Origin: JAHQVI01 sp050330195
GTDB lineage: Bacteria > Pseudomonadota > Alphaproteobacteria > Rhizobiales > Rhodomicrobiaceae
Direction of reading: 5' to 3'
DNA length: 64,000 nucleotides
Assembly (NCBI GenBank): GCA_050330195.1
Contig: JBHJOB010000027.1
Span: 62,001 to 126,000, forward strand
In this document: positions 8,305 through 17,410 of the stretch, piece after piece
Layout of the letters: every line of letters starts with the position of its first letter
Position numbering within the stretch: the stretch's first letter is position 1
The notes under the pieces: generated by a model
What the model saw: only the letters and a program-made list of their open reading frames with translations
The model's database searches: none
What the model was told of the DNA's origin: nothing
Translations under genes and position numbers: made by a program

Positions 8305-8566
8305 TTTTTGCGCGTAAGCGAAATGGCCGCCGATTGGGCGCATTTGCCCGCAAGCAGGTCGAGCGGACCGAAAACAATAAAGACCTTGGAGCTTATGATG
8401 GGGAATTGCGGAAAATTGAGATGACCGCCGGATGGTCCACGTTATAAGTTAACTCTGTACTCGGAAATCTGTTTATAGCGAAGTAAGAGCCTCTAATTCT
8501 TATATTGGCGAATTTGACCAGCGGCGGTCATATCTGGCCGCTTTTGAATGAGATTAGGAATTTTCC

Positions 8567-9649
8567 ATGAATGAACGCGGACGAACGGTCATTGTTACGA
8601 CCACGGACCGGGGCTATCTTCCCGCTGCCTGCTGTCAGCTCAAATCGTCCTGGGATCATCTGGAGCGGAAGGAGAATACCGAACTCTATCTCGCCGTTTG
8701 CGATGTGAGCCAGGAAGACATCGCCGAGTCCCGGCGCTATTTCGATATGCGCGGCGTCAATGCGACGGTGCTGGAATGCGACGAGGTCGCCGACCGGATC
8801 AAGCCGATCGGCAATCGCTGGCCGCGCGCCGCCTATCTGCGTCTCTATTTCGATTCCATGTTCGATGCGAGCGTCGAGCGGCTGGTCTATTTCGACGCGG
8901 ACACGCGGGTGTGCACATCGCTTGAGCCGCTCATCAATGCCGATCTGAGAGGCGCGCCCATCGGCGCGGTCCACGACTTCATCTATTACGTCACGGGCAA
9001 TATCCGCCGTCGCCGCCGCGACCTCTTCCTTGCCGACGACGCCCCCTATCTGCAATCCGGCGTGATGGTATTCGACTGGCCGAAAACGCTCGAAAATGGC
9101 GGCTTCGAACGCGCCCGGCAATTCCTTGCCGATCATCCGGACCGCTGCCAGGAAGCGCCCGATCAGGACGCGCTCAACGCCGCTTTCGAGGGCCAGTGGA
9201 CGCCGCTCGATCCGCGCTGGAACCTGCATGAGTTCTATCTCATGTTCGGCGGCACCTTGACGCCCTATATCGAGCATTATACCTCGACAAAGCCGTGGTC
9301 CCGCCTGCGTCCACCCGCATGGCGCAATGCGGCGGAATGGTACAAGCGCGAACTGGCCGACACGAAATGGAATGACTTCATCCAGCCGCAATCGCAGATC
9401 GACATAGCGAAAGCGCACCTTGCTTTCATGAAATTCCGCTATGCCGGAAAGGTCCGCGACGGGCTTGCCAGTCACGCCCCTATCGTGCTGGATCTGCTGG
9501 GCAAGCCGCGTCAGCGTCCCGAGGATCAAGAACTGCCCTGGGCGCCGAAGAACCGACACGACGTCGAGACGATGACGCACGCCCTGATCCGCGAAGCCTC
9601 GCAGCAATGCCCGAGGCTGCTTCCGCCCGAGAGCGTGCTCCGCTCCTGA
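8567..9649 (+). CDS. Glycosyltransferase family 8 protein
   Basis: A 360-residue retaining glycosyltransferase of family GT8, which transfers a sugar from a nucleotide donor, usually UDP-glucose or UDP-galactose, to a lipopolysaccharide or polysaccharide acceptor. The metal-binding DxD is Asp110-Ala-Asp112 in YFDADTRV, and the later family features QSGVMVFDW and PDQDALNAAF are in order. It acts in the cytoplasm or at the inner membrane. It converges with the proline-dehydrogenase-like gene. With a flippase and a FemAB-like acetyltransferase close by, a role in surface polysaccharide assembly is inferred. Confidence 0.9.
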   Translation: MNERGRTVIVTTTDRGYLPAACCQLKSSWDHLERKENTELYLAVCDVSQEDIAESRRYFDMRGVNATVLECDEVADRIKPIGNRWPRAAYLRLYFDSMFDASVERLVYFDADTRVCTSLEPLINADLRGAPIGAVHDFIYYVTGNIRRRRRDLFLADDAPYLQSGVMVFDWPKTLENGGFERARQFLADHPDRCQEAPDQDALNAAFEGQWTPLDPRWNLHEFYLMFGGTLTPYIEHYTSTKPWSRLRPPAWRNAAEWYKRELADTKWNDFIQPQSQIDIAKAHLAFMKFRYAGKVRDGLASHAPIVLDLLGKPRQRPEDQELPWAPKNRHDVETMTHALIREASQQCPRLLPPESVLRS

Positions 9650-9667
9650 GGGGCAAGCGGTCCCGGT

Positions 9668-10546
9668 CTACGGCGCCGGTCTTGCCGGCGGTGGCGGCAG
9701 GCGGAAACGGTTGTTGGTGAGCAGATCCCTGAGGAAATAGACGATCACCGAAGGGTTCTGCATGGCGCGCGAAATCGAGTAGGGCAGCCAGGCCGATCCG
9801 TAAGGAACGTAAAGCCGTGTCGGGACGCCGGCTGCCTGCGCGACCTCAAGGGCCTTGGTCATGGGAAGCGGAAAGACAAGCTCCTGCTCACACGATGTTC
9901 CGGCGGCCGTCAGCCGTGCAAAGGCATCTTCGGCCAGAACCGGATCGTGCGTCGCGACGCCGACATGGACGGCCCGGCCGGCCAGCCTGTCGATGATCCG
10001 CAGAAAGCTCTCGCGCAAATCCATGTCCGGCTCATCCGGGTCCGGCCATTGCCCCTTGACGACGCGCACGCTCACGCCAAGCTCGATGGCGCGTTCGACA
10101 TCTTTCACGCTGCGCCGCCAGCGCCCCGGTACCGCGCAGCCAACCCCTTCGGGGCCGACCTTTTTCAGAACGGCAAAAACCGCATCCGCCTGCTCGGGCG
10201 CATGGGAGTCCAGCATCACCTTGATGCCGAGGGACCGGGCGTGCGCGATGACTTCGCCGGCGAGATCCACATTGTCCCAGAGCGCCGGCACCTTGAGCGC
10301 CAGATAGCCGTCCAGTCGTTCCGCCTTCATCCTATCGAGAATGCGAAGATAATTGTCGGCCACCTTGCGCGGCTCTTCGGTGCCGTCGTTCCAGTAGCAT
10401 ATGGTTGCCCCGTAACCGCTTTGGCCTGCCGAATTGGCAAGCGCGATGGCATCGTCCAGATGGGGGCCGGTAATGTAGGAACGGGTCGCGTAGCGGATAA
10501 CCGGCATCGCGGCTTTGACGATCAGTTTGCGCATCGGCATATCCAC
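9668..10546 (-). CDS. Proline dehydrogenase-like (PRODH barrel) protein
   Basis: A 292-residue single-domain protein resembling stand-alone proline dehydrogenases. Matching features are the RVVKGQWPDP segment (the family has R-x-VKG before the active site) and the C-terminal YVPYGSAWLPYSISRAM stretch equivalent to the substrate-binding arginine helix, although one of the two adjacent arginines seen in true PRODH is missing. It starts three bases after the stop of the acetyltransferase gene, so the two are one operon. In a polysaccharide neighbourhood, oxidation of free proline is not the obvious role; a derived FAD enzyme acting on another substrate is possible. Confidence 0.72.
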   Translation of the reverse strand: MDMPMRKLIVKAAMPVIRYATRSYITGPHLDDAIALANSAGQSGYGATICYWNDGTEEPRKVADNYLRILDRMKAERLDGYLALKVPALWDNVDLAGEVIAHARSLGIKVMLDSHAPEQADAVFAVLKKVGPEGVGCAVPGRWRRSVKDVERAIELGVSVRVVKGQWPDPDEPDMDLRESFLRIIDRLAGRAVHVGVATHDPVLAEDAFARLTAAGTSCEQELVFPLPMTKALEVAQAAGVPTRLYVPYGSAWLPYSISRAMQNPSVIVYFLRDLLTNNRFRLPPPPARPAP

Positions 10547-10549
10547 ATC

Positions 10550-11656
10550 TTATTCGTTCGGAGCTGACTTGCTCAGCCTTTTTCTTGCCATCTGGCTGGC
10601 ATCGGAAAGAGCCGACACCATGCCCGAAATATTGACCGGGTAGACGCGCAGCGCAGCGATCGGGTTCGCCTGTTCTGTCCAGACCTGCGTCCACGGCGCT
10701 TCCTTGCCGAGAAATTCATAGGATTTCAGCCCCTTTTGCGCTGAATAACGGATCGTCTCGCGCATCAGCAGATTGCCGGGCGAGCATTTCTTGTAAGCCT
10801 CGTCATAGCCGATCTTGAGCAGCCAGAATGCGCCCTCGGTTTCGACGCCGATCTGCATTGCGGCGGCATGGCCGTCGATACGCAGGAAGCAGATGCGCAG
10901 GATTCCCGCACGCGCGGCCGCCTCGGCATAGGTCCGGTAGAATTTCTCCTGCAACTGATTATGCACGATTGCGGTGCCGGACCGGCCTTTCCAGCTTTGG
11001 GATTCGACGGCCATCGCCTCTTCTAGCAGCGCCGGCACATCTGCGGGAGCCGGGGTCAGAATCTGCACGGTGACGGTCCCCAGCTTCTCGGCGGTGCGTT
11101 GCATCCGGCGCAGATCCGAGCGGCGGCGGGAATTGAAATTCTGCTCCGGCTCGATCCAGCTTTCGCTCAAGGCAATGTAAGGCGCGGCACGCATGGGCAG
11201 CGGCCTCACCGCGACGATACCCCGGCGGCGATAGGCCCGTTTCAGCGCGTCGATGAACGGGGTTTCTGTCAGATAATGGCCGAAGCCGATGGGCATACCC
11301 GTCGCCGCCAGACCGCGCGCGAGCGTATCGAGAGCTTCGGGCGTCCGGTAGATGACTTCGACCGGTTCGCCCAGTTCGTCGGCCCCGAGCAGGCTCAGCC
11401 GTGACGGACCTTGCGTGGCCTCCCTCAACGGCGCCAGTGCGGCGGGCGCTTCGGGCGAACCGACGAGGATGACACGAACGGGACGTTCCGGGCTCAGGGC
11501 TTCGGCGGCAGCCTTGACCCAGATATGCTGCTGCATCGGCGTTCGCCTCTCCGGCGCGACGCCATCCCATATATCGGCGGACAGGCTGTCCAGATCGACC
11601 GAACGACATGTCTGCGGCGATCCGTAATTCGGATCTTCACGTTCTCGCGCTAACAT
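10550..11656 (-). CDS. FemAB/GNAT-like N-acetyltransferase (BioF2-like domain)
   Basis: A 368-residue protein with the GNAT-like domain of the CelD/BcsL group, often found in exopolysaccharide loci. The diagnostic C-terminal half is visible: the arginine-rich NFNSRRRSDLRRMQR segment and the FWLLKIGYDEAYKKCSPGNL segment that binds the acyl donor. The ATG at 11656 is preferred: the frame extends upstream to 11791, but those 45 codons have Trp/Cys-rich content and codon use unlike the rest. It is followed three bases later by the PRODH-like gene and is divergent from the flippase. The acyl donor and acceptor are unknown. Confidence 0.8.
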   Translation of the reverse strand: MLAREREDPNYGSPQTCRSVDLDSLSADIWDGVAPERRTPMQQHIWVKAAAEALSPERPVRVILVGSPEAPAALAPLREATQGPSRLSLLGADELGEPVEVIYRTPEALDTLARGLAATGMPIGFGHYLTETPFIDALKRAYRRRGIVAVRPLPMRAAPYIALSESWIEPEQNFNSRRRSDLRRMQRTAEKLGTVTVQILTPAPADVPALLEEAMAVESQSWKGRSGTAIVHNQLQEKFYRTYAEAAARAGILRICFLRIDGHAAAMQIGVETEGAFWLLKIGYDEAYKKCSPGNLLMRETIRYSAQKGLKSYEFLGKEAPWTQVWTEQANPIAALRVYPVNISGMVSALSDASQMARKRLSKSAPNE

Positions 11657-11971
11657 GCTCTCATGAACCCGCCCTGTAATATTGATGCACCCATGTCCAG
11701 AACAATGCCACCTCCAGCGAGCAGGCGCACGATTCCAATCAGACTCGGTTAAATAGGCTGCGGCAAATCTCTGTTTAATATTAACGGACATACTTAACGT
11801 GAAAACGTTACTGAAACACTGGATATAAAACTTTCAAGAGTGTATGGCCAAAGAATAATGCAGTCATTAATTTTCCTTGTGAAAACGGCTTCCAATGAAT
11901 ATGCCCGACCGATATGCTTTGCCGCGAAACGGATTTGTTTGCAAAATTCCTTCAACAAGTGACCGGACCTT
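11657..11971. other. AT-rich divergent intergenic region
   Basis: 315 bases between the acetyltransferase and flippase genes, clearly AT-richer than its surroundings and expected to hold both promoters. It contains the inverted repeat TAACGT-GAAA-ACGTTA at 11795-11810 (perfect 6-base arms). No coding content is supported. Confidence 0.55.
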
Positions 11972-13447
11972 ATGAGCGATAGCGTTGGATCCGCCGCCGG
12001 CGATACAGGGCAGCCCGAATCTGCCGGAGCAGGCCGCTGGATCTTTCTATCCCGCATTTTCGTTCAGGCAGCCCAACTGATCATCTTTCTCGTCGCCGCG
12101 CGCGTTCTGAGCCCGGCCGAATTCGGCGTTTTTGCGCTCGTTCAGGCCTTCTCGCTGCTGCTGTTCATGGTTGCGGCAGCCGGATGGCGCGAACTTGTCA
12201 TAAGCTGGATGGGCTCCGATGACGAGATCAATCAGATCGTTACCTACGCCTTTATCGGCGGAATCGGCATGTTTGCCGTGGGTATCGCATCGGCTGGCGG
12301 GCTCACATTCATCGTCGAGGGCCCCGAAGCGCCGATCCTGCTGGTCCTGTTTTCCTTTTGCGTGCTGCTATCGCCGATCGCGGTCGTGTTCGGCGGAATT
12401 CTCGTGCGCCGGAACAGGGTGAATGATTTCGCCATCGCGACCATCGTCGCCGAAATGCTCGGATTCGGCGTCGCCGTCGCCGGGCTCCTGACGGGCTGGG
12501 GCGTTCTTGCGCTCGCCGCCGGCAAGATAGCGGTGCAACTGACGCTCACCATTCTGGTTTACTGGCGCGCCGACTGGCCCTATCGCATCGCGTTTCGCAG
12601 CGCGCACAGCCGTGAATTTCTCGCGACATCGAGCCAGATCCTGGCCAACCGCTTCATCGGCTACATGCAGAGTTACGGCACGACCTTCGTTGTGGGTGCT
12701 TTCCTTGGCCCGGCCGGCGTCGGCTTCTTCCGTGCCGCCGAGCGCGTCGTCTCTTCCGTGGCCGAGCTAGTCATGGAACCCTTGCGGATGATCGCCTGGG
12801 TCCAGTTCCGCCGCGCCGCCGACCGCGCTGAAAGCCCCGAAGCCATTCCCACAGAGCTGTCCGCGGAGGCCCGCCATTTCCTGCCGCTGTTCATTGTCGC
12901 GGCGGCCCCCGTTTTTGTCGGACTGGCCGTTGTCTCCGGCGACATTGTCAGCGCGCTGCTCGGCCCCAAATGGGCGCAGGCCGGGCCGGTCGCCGCGATC
13001 CTGGCGCTCGCTGCCCTGACAAGTATCCCAAGGGCGGTGGCGGAACCCTTGCTGTCGCTTTCCGGAGAAATCCGGCGCCTGCCGTTCATATTGGCCATCA
13101 ATGCGGCCGTAACCATCGCACTCATGCTGGCGCTGGGGAGTTACGGCCTCATCGCCCTCGCGCTGGCGAGCCTGCTTGCCGGGACGATCAGCTTGGGAAC
13201 GACGACATGGCTGGTGCAGAAATATACGGGTATCCGCTGGAGCGAAGCCGCGATGCAGTCCCTGCCTGCCCTTGCCGCACTGGCTGCGATGACGCTGGCG
13301 GTTTACGGAACGGACTGGTTCAGCGAGATGCAGGCCTTTCCGCTTCCGATCGCCCTCGGGGCGCAGATCATCGTCGGCGCGCTCGTTTACGTCGTGACGC
13401 TTCTGGCGATAAGGCCGCGAATGCTGATGTCGGTGCTGAAGATGTGA
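11972..13447 (+). CDS. Polysaccharide flippase (MOP superfamily, Wzx/RfbX-like)
   Basis: A 491-residue inner-membrane protein with about 12-14 hydrophobic segments, fitting oligosaccharide flippases that move lipid-linked repeat units to the periplasm. The family-like start (FLSRIFVQAAQLIIFLVAAR, then LSPAEFGVFALVQAF) and the central FFRAAERVVSSVAEL segment are visible. The ATG at 11972 follows an AT-rich leader. It faces a GT8 enzyme and an acetyltransferase in the same 5 kb, so these genes probably build or modify one surface glycan (inference). A polymerase gene is not present in the window. Confidence 0.87.
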   Translation: MSDSVGSAAGDTGQPESAGAGRWIFLSRIFVQAAQLIIFLVAARVLSPAEFGVFALVQAFSLLLFMVAAAGWRELVISWMGSDDEINQIVTYAFIGGIGMFAVGIASAGGLTFIVEGPEAPILLVLFSFCVLLSPIAVVFGGILVRRNRVNDFAIATIVAEMLGFGVAVAGLLTGWGVLALAAGKIAVQLTLTILVYWRADWPYRIAFRSAHSREFLATSSQILANRFIGYMQSYGTTFVVGAFLGPAGVGFFRAAERVVSSVAELVMEPLRMIAWVQFRRAADRAESPEAIPTELSAEARHFLPLFIVAAAPVFVGLAVVSGDIVSALLGPKWAQAGPVAAILALAALTSIPRAVAEPLLSLSGEIRRLPFILAINAAVTIALMLALGSYGLIALALASLLAGTISLGTTTWLVQKYTGIRWSEAAMQSLPALAALAAMTLAVYGTDWFSEMQAFPLPIALGAQIIVGALVYVVTLLAIRPRMLMSVLKM

Positions 13448-13478
13448 GATCGGGGCTGATCCGGCGTTCGCCACCCAT

Positions 13479-14879
13479 CTAAAGCGGAATGCGGATCGTC
13501 GCCTTCAGTCCGCCCATGCGGCTTTCGCCGAGATGGATCTCTCCGCCATGCGCTCGGATGATGTCGCGGGCGATCGCAAGGCCGAGCCCCGTGCTCTTCA
13601 CATTCTGGTTGCGGGCCTTGTCGCGGCTGTAGAATGGGCGGAACACGGTCTCGCGCAGTTCGGGCGGAATGCCCGGCCCGTCATCCTCCACCGAGACGAT
13701 CAGATTGCGGCGCGAGCATACCGCCGTCACCGAGATGGCCTTGCCGAAGCGGACTGCGTTCGTCACGAGGTTCATCACCGCGCGCTTGAAGGCATTGCGG
13801 CGGATCGTGGCGAAGAAATGATAGTTCGGCGCATGCAGCGTGATCGACCGGCCGGGCGTTTCCACATAGGCGTCGTGAATTTCCTTCAACAGGCCAAAGA
13901 CATCGGCGCGGCTGGCCGCTTCCCCGGTGCCGCCTTTCGAAAAGGCGAGATAATCCTCCAGCATCTGCTGCATTTCATCAACGTCGGAAACCAGCTCCTT
14001 CACCTCGCGGCTGTCACCCAGCATGGCGAGTTGGAGACGGAAGCGCGTCAGCACAGTCCGCAGGTCGTGGCTGACGCCGGCCAGCATGGTCGTGCGCTGT
14101 TCGACATGCCGCTCGATCCGGTCGCGCATCTCGATGAACGCGATCGACGCCTGACGGACCTCGCGCGCGCCTCGCACGCGGAAATCCTTCGGCACCGGCT
14201 GGCCTCGGCCAAAGCGTTCGGCCGCTTCCGCCAGCGACAGGATGGGCCGGATCTGGTTCCTCAGGAACATGATCGCAACGCCAAGCAGGATCAGCGCGGT
14301 CGAGACCATCCAGACGAGGAAAATGTGGCTGTTGGAGGCATAGGTTTGGCTTCGCCGGGCGAGCACCTTCATCACCGCGTCATCGAGCTGGATACGGATG
14401 TCGATATAATTGGAGTCCCCGAGCGTATCGACCCAGTGCGGCAGTCCGATCCTGTCCCTGATGGTTTTCGTCAGGGTACGGTCGAGAAAACCGAAAAACG
14501 GGCGCTCCTTGGGCGATGGCAGCGTATCGCCGGGCAGGACCTGCACGACGAGACCCAGATCCTGCCGCGCCATGTCGGTCAGCTGGACGTAGCCGTCCTG
14601 ATAGGGATAGGCTTCGTAAAGCGAGACCAGCATCGCGATGTTCTGCACCGTGGCGTTCGAGAGGCGCTTGGTCACATTCTCCCAGTGACGGTCCATGAAC
14701 ACGGCCACGAGCACCGACTGAAGCAGGACGATCGGGGCGATGATGATCAGCAGCGCGCGGGCGTAGAGCCCCTTGGGCAAAAAGGACGCGCTTCCGCTTG
14801 CCAGCCTTTGCGAAAAATGCTGGAGCTTCTGTTTCAGACGCGACCCCTTGGCCGCATGATGATCAGAGATGGAAGCCAT
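13479..14879 (-). CDS. EnvZ-like sensor histidine kinase
   Basis: A 466-residue membrane sensor kinase. One N-terminal transmembrane helix (about 40-60) and a second around 190-210 flank a periplasmic sensor of about 130 residues. HAMP, HisKA and HATPase follow. The phospho-acceptor is the His of AGVSHDLRTVLTRFRLQ; the N box (NLVTNAVRFG), G1 (DDGPGIPPE) and G2 (STGLGLAIARDI) are intact. Its start overlaps the response regulator stop (TGATG). The MarR-regulator-kinase order resembles the MarR plus OmpR-type arrangement of petP-petR in Rhodobacter; the stimulus is unknown. Confidence 0.93.
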   Translation of the reverse strand: MASISDHHAAKGSRLKQKLQHFSQRLASGSASFLPKGLYARALLIIIAPIVLLQSVLVAVFMDRHWENVTKRLSNATVQNIAMLVSLYEAYPYQDGYVQLTDMARQDLGLVVQVLPGDTLPSPKERPFFGFLDRTLTKTIRDRIGLPHWVDTLGDSNYIDIRIQLDDAVMKVLARRSQTYASNSHIFLVWMVSTALILLGVAIMFLRNQIRPILSLAEAAERFGRGQPVPKDFRVRGAREVRQASIAFIEMRDRIERHVEQRTTMLAGVSHDLRTVLTRFRLQLAMLGDSREVKELVSDVDEMQQMLEDYLAFSKGGTGEAASRADVFGLLKEIHDAYVETPGRSITLHAPNYHFFATIRRNAFKRAVMNLVTNAVRFGKAISVTAVCSRRNLIVSVEDDGPGIPPELRETVFRPFYSRDKARNQNVKSTGLGLAIARDIIRAHGGEIHLGESRMGGLKATIRIPL

Positions 14880-15595
14880 CAGTCCGCATAAAAAATATAG
14901 CCACGCCCTCTCACGGTTTGCAGATAAGCCGGATTCCCCGGATCGGCCTCGATCTTTCGCCGCAGACGGTTGATCTGTACATCCACCGCGCGTTCGCTGT
15001 CATGACCGGCAAGCTGCGCCAGCGCCTCGCGATCCACCGTTGCGCCGGGGTGCAATGCGAAATGGCGCAAGAGGTTACGCTCGATTTCGGTCAGCTTGAT
15101 GGTTTCTTCGCCATTGCGCAACTCGCCGCGCACGGGATGGAATGTGAAACTGCCGAAACTGATCTCTTCCGGCCCCGAGGCGACTTCGACGCGCCGGTTG
15201 AGAATATTCTTCATCCGCAAGAGAAGCTCGCGCGGCTCGAAGGGCTTGGTCAGATAATCGTCCGCGCCGGTCTCAAGGCCCGTGATCCGGTCCTCCGGAT
15301 CGCTCCGCGCGGTCAGCATCAGGATCGGCACCTGTGAATGGCTGCGCAGATCGCCGGCCAGCGAAAGCCCGGTTTCGCCCGGCATCATGATATCGAGAAT
15401 GATCAGATCGAAGCTCAGGCCGCTCATTCTGGTCCGCGCCATTGCCGCGTCTTCCGCCGCCGTCACGCGGTAGCCGTTTTCCTGGAGAAACCGCGCGATC
15501 AGATCTCGGATGCGCTGATCGTCATCCACCACGAGAATATGCGGCGCATTGTCGGCAAGGGCCGCCGCCTGACTTTCGGTATTCGCCTCGCTCAT
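14879..15595 (-). CDS. OmpR-family response regulator (PetR-like)
   Basis: A 238-residue DNA-binding response regulator, partner of the downstream kinase. The receiver has the acidic pair and phospho-accepting Asp in DLIILDIMMPGETG and the Lys in LTKPF. The C-terminal winged helix includes ERAVDVQINRLRRKIE and ends in TVRGRGYIF, as in OmpR/PhoB proteins. It overlaps the MarR stop by four bases, so MarR, regulator and kinase are translationally coupled. Confidence 0.94.
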   Translation of the reverse strand: MSEANTESQAAALADNAPHILVVDDDQRIRDLIARFLQENGYRVTAAEDAAMARTRMSGLSFDLIILDIMMPGETGLSLAGDLRSHSQVPILMLTARSDPEDRITGLETGADDYLTKPFEPRELLLRMKNILNRRVEVASGPEEISFGSFTFHPVRGELRNGEETIKLTEIERNLLRHFALHPGATVDREALAQLAGHDSERAVDVQINRLRRKIEADPGNPAYLQTVRGRGYIFYAD

Positions 15596-16161
15596 TCCTT
15601 CACCATCGGATTTTTACCCCGGGCGCTCAGCGTTCTGCCATTCTGCGTATAAGGCGACAGATCGCCATGCCCGAACATTGCCCCCAGAAATTTTGCCACG
15701 GCCCGTTGCCCTTCCGGTCCGACTTCCCCCAGCGCCTCGCCGATCCTGCCGAGTTGCGAGGAGGACAGACGCCTAGCAAGCGCCGCGCCGCGCTCGGTTA
15801 CGTACAGATGCCTCTCCCGCTTGTCCTCCTTGCCTGCCTGCTGCTCAACATAGCCTTCTTTTATCAGCTCGCGAAGCACGCGCGCCAGACTTTGCTTGGT
15901 GATCTGCAAAATGTCGAGGAGACCGGCGACGCGCATGCCCGGGTAACGGTCGACAAAATGCAGAACCCGGTGATGCGCCCGGCCGAAACGGATTTCATCC
16001 AGAATGCGGTCCGGCTCGCTGGTAAAGTCCCGATAGGCGAAAAACAGCGCCTCGATGTACCAGTAAAGCTGCTCCTCGTTCAGCGCCGGTGCGGTCTCCG
16101 GCTCTGCGCCAGCATCGTCAGATGGTCGCCGTCCACGCGCTTCTGGAATTACGTCAGCCAT
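15592..16161 (-). CDS. MarR family transcriptional regulator (PetP-like)
   Basis: A 189-residue winged-helix regulator. The MarR core is seen as VAGLLDILQITKQSLARVLREL and the wing as QQAGKEDKRERHLYVT. The ATG at 16161 is preferred over an upstream TTG. It is first in a three-gene operon with a two-component system and divergent from ilvE. A loose dyad (GTTAG-N11-CTAAC, 16184-16204) sits just upstream and could be its own operator. Confidence 0.9.
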   Translation of the reverse strand: MADVIPEARGRRPSDDAGAEPETAPALNEEQLYWYIEALFFAYRDFTSEPDRILDEIRFGRAHHRVLHFVDRYPGMRVAGLLDILQITKQSLARVLRELIKEGYVEQQAGKEDKRERHLYVTERGAALARRLSSSQLGRIGEALGEVGPEGQRAVAKFLGAMFGHGDLSPYTQNGRTLSARGKNPMVKE

Positions 16162-16183
16162 GTTGACATATTTGGCCTTGTTT

Positions 16184-16204
16184 GTTAGCGGAAGCAAGTC
16201 TAAC
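16184..16204. promoter_or_regulatory. Weak dyad between marR and ilvE
   Basis: GTTAG-N11-CTAAC, 5-base arms. Position suggests a MarR operator, but the arms are short and chance cannot be excluded. Confidence 0.3.
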
Positions 16205-16411
16205 TTGTCACTCGAGGTAATTCTTTGCGAAAAGCCTGCCGTTAGGAATCACGGGGTGATAACCTTTTCGAATTCATCCTCGGTGGGAACCGGGCGCATC
16301 CTTCGCCGCGCGAAGCGTGACAGGTTTCCCAAAAAAAGGGGCGAAAACAAAAGGCTTTACGCTCATCACTTGCATTGCCGCTCAAAATTATGCTCGTCGC
16401 TGGAGGAAATT

Positions 16412-17311
16412 ATGACAGCCGAACCCTACGATCAACGAGACGGACATATCTGGTACAATGGCGAGCTTGTGCCCTGGCGCGAGGCCAAGCTTCACGTTCT
16501 GACCCACGGCCTGCATTACGCCAGCGCCGTCTTCGAGGGCGAGCGCGTTTATGGCGGCGAGATATTCAAGCTCACCGAACATTCCGAGCGCCTCCACAAT
16601 TCGGCGAAGCTGCTCGGTTTCGAGATCCCCTACAGCGTCGCCGAAATCGACGCGGCCTGCCGTGAAGCCGTGCGCGTCAACAATATCGTGGATGGCTATG
16701 TCCGCCCGATCGCGTGGCGCGGCTCGGAGCAGATGGGCGTTTCGGCGCAGAACAACCGGATCAACGTCGCGATCGCATCCTGGTATTGGGGCACCTATTT
16801 CGACAAGGAACAGCGCCTCAAGGGCATCCGCTTGGCGATGGCCGAATATTGCCGCCCCGATCCGCGCACCGCGCCGTCCAAATCAAAGGCAACCGGCCTT
16901 TACATGATTTGCACCATCGAGAAGCACCGCGCCGAACGCATGGGCTATGCCGACGCGCTGATGCTCGACTGGCGCGGCCATATCGCGGAATCGACAGGCG
17001 CGAACATCTTCTTCGTGCGCGGCGACGAGTTGCACACGCCGACGCCGGATTGCTTCCTCGACGGCATCACCCGCCGCACGGTCATCGGTCTCGCCAGGAA
17101 GCGCGGCTGGAACATCATCGAGCGCACGATCCTGCCGGAAGAGATGGGCAATTTCGAACAGTGCTTCCTGACCGGCAGCGCCGCCGAAGTCACGCCAGTC
17201 TCCGAGATCGGCGACTACAAATTCACCGTCGGCGAGATCAACCAGACACTGATGGATGACTACTCGAACACCGTTCGCCCCGCTGACGAGAAACTTGCCG
17301 CGGCAGGCTAG
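16412..17311 (+). CDS. ilvE: Branched-chain amino acid aminotransferase
   Basis: A 299-residue PLP enzyme catalysing the last step of Val, Leu and Ile synthesis (and the first of their breakdown) with glutamate/2-oxoglutarate as partner. The PLP Lys159 lies in PSKSKATGLY; other fold IV marks are LTHGLHYASAVFEG, ESTGANIFF and LTGSAAEVTPV. The ATG at 16412 has TGGAGGAAATT upstream; reading further 5' gives no family sequence. The length fits the family. The gene is monocistronic, divergent from the MarR operon, and ends one base before the repeat at 17313. Confidence 0.95.
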   Translation: MTAEPYDQRDGHIWYNGELVPWREAKLHVLTHGLHYASAVFEGERVYGGEIFKLTEHSERLHNSAKLLGFEIPYSVAEIDAACREAVRVNNIVDGYVRPIAWRGSEQMGVSAQNNRINVAIASWYWGTYFDKEQRLKGIRLAMAEYCRPDPRTAPSKSKATGLYMICTIEKHRAERMGYADALMLDWRGHIAESTGANIFFVRGDELHTPTPDCFLDGITRRTVIGLARKRGWNIIERTILPEEMGNFEQCFLTGSAAEVTPVSEIGDYKFTVGEINQTLMDDYSNTVRPADEKLAAAG

Positions 17312-17312
17312 G

Positions 17313-17410
17313 GCGAGGTTCGAAAATGAGAACCATTTTCCGCAAAAAATCGAACCTCAAACAAATAGATGCGGATCAGGATCGTTTCGTCAAGAAATGA
17401 TCCTGATCTA
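17313..17410. repeat. Dispersed intergenic hairpin repeat, copy B (inverted)
   Basis: Reverse-complement copy of the repeat at 52262-52361. It can fold into two strong hairpins: GAGGTTCGA/TCGAACCTC (17316-17324 with 17350-17358) and a 15-base arm pair at 17374-17388 / 17394-17408 with one mismatch. It fills the space between convergent ilvE and the phosphoesterase, could act as a bidirectional terminator, and its edge forms the phosphoesterase stop codon. Confidence 0.75.

Larger units (their letters stand above)
8231..8566. other. Intergenic region between ArsR and GT8 genes
   Basis: 336 bases without a gene. The left part carries the two ArsR operator-like dyads described separately; the right part is AT-richer and must hold the promoter of the divergent glycosyltransferase gene. 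No small coding frame or RNA gene is recognised. Confidence 0.6.

Noticed and set aside
8528..9607. A long open frame opposite the GT8 gene
   Set aside because: Antisense shadow of a clear GT8 gene; no domain seen.
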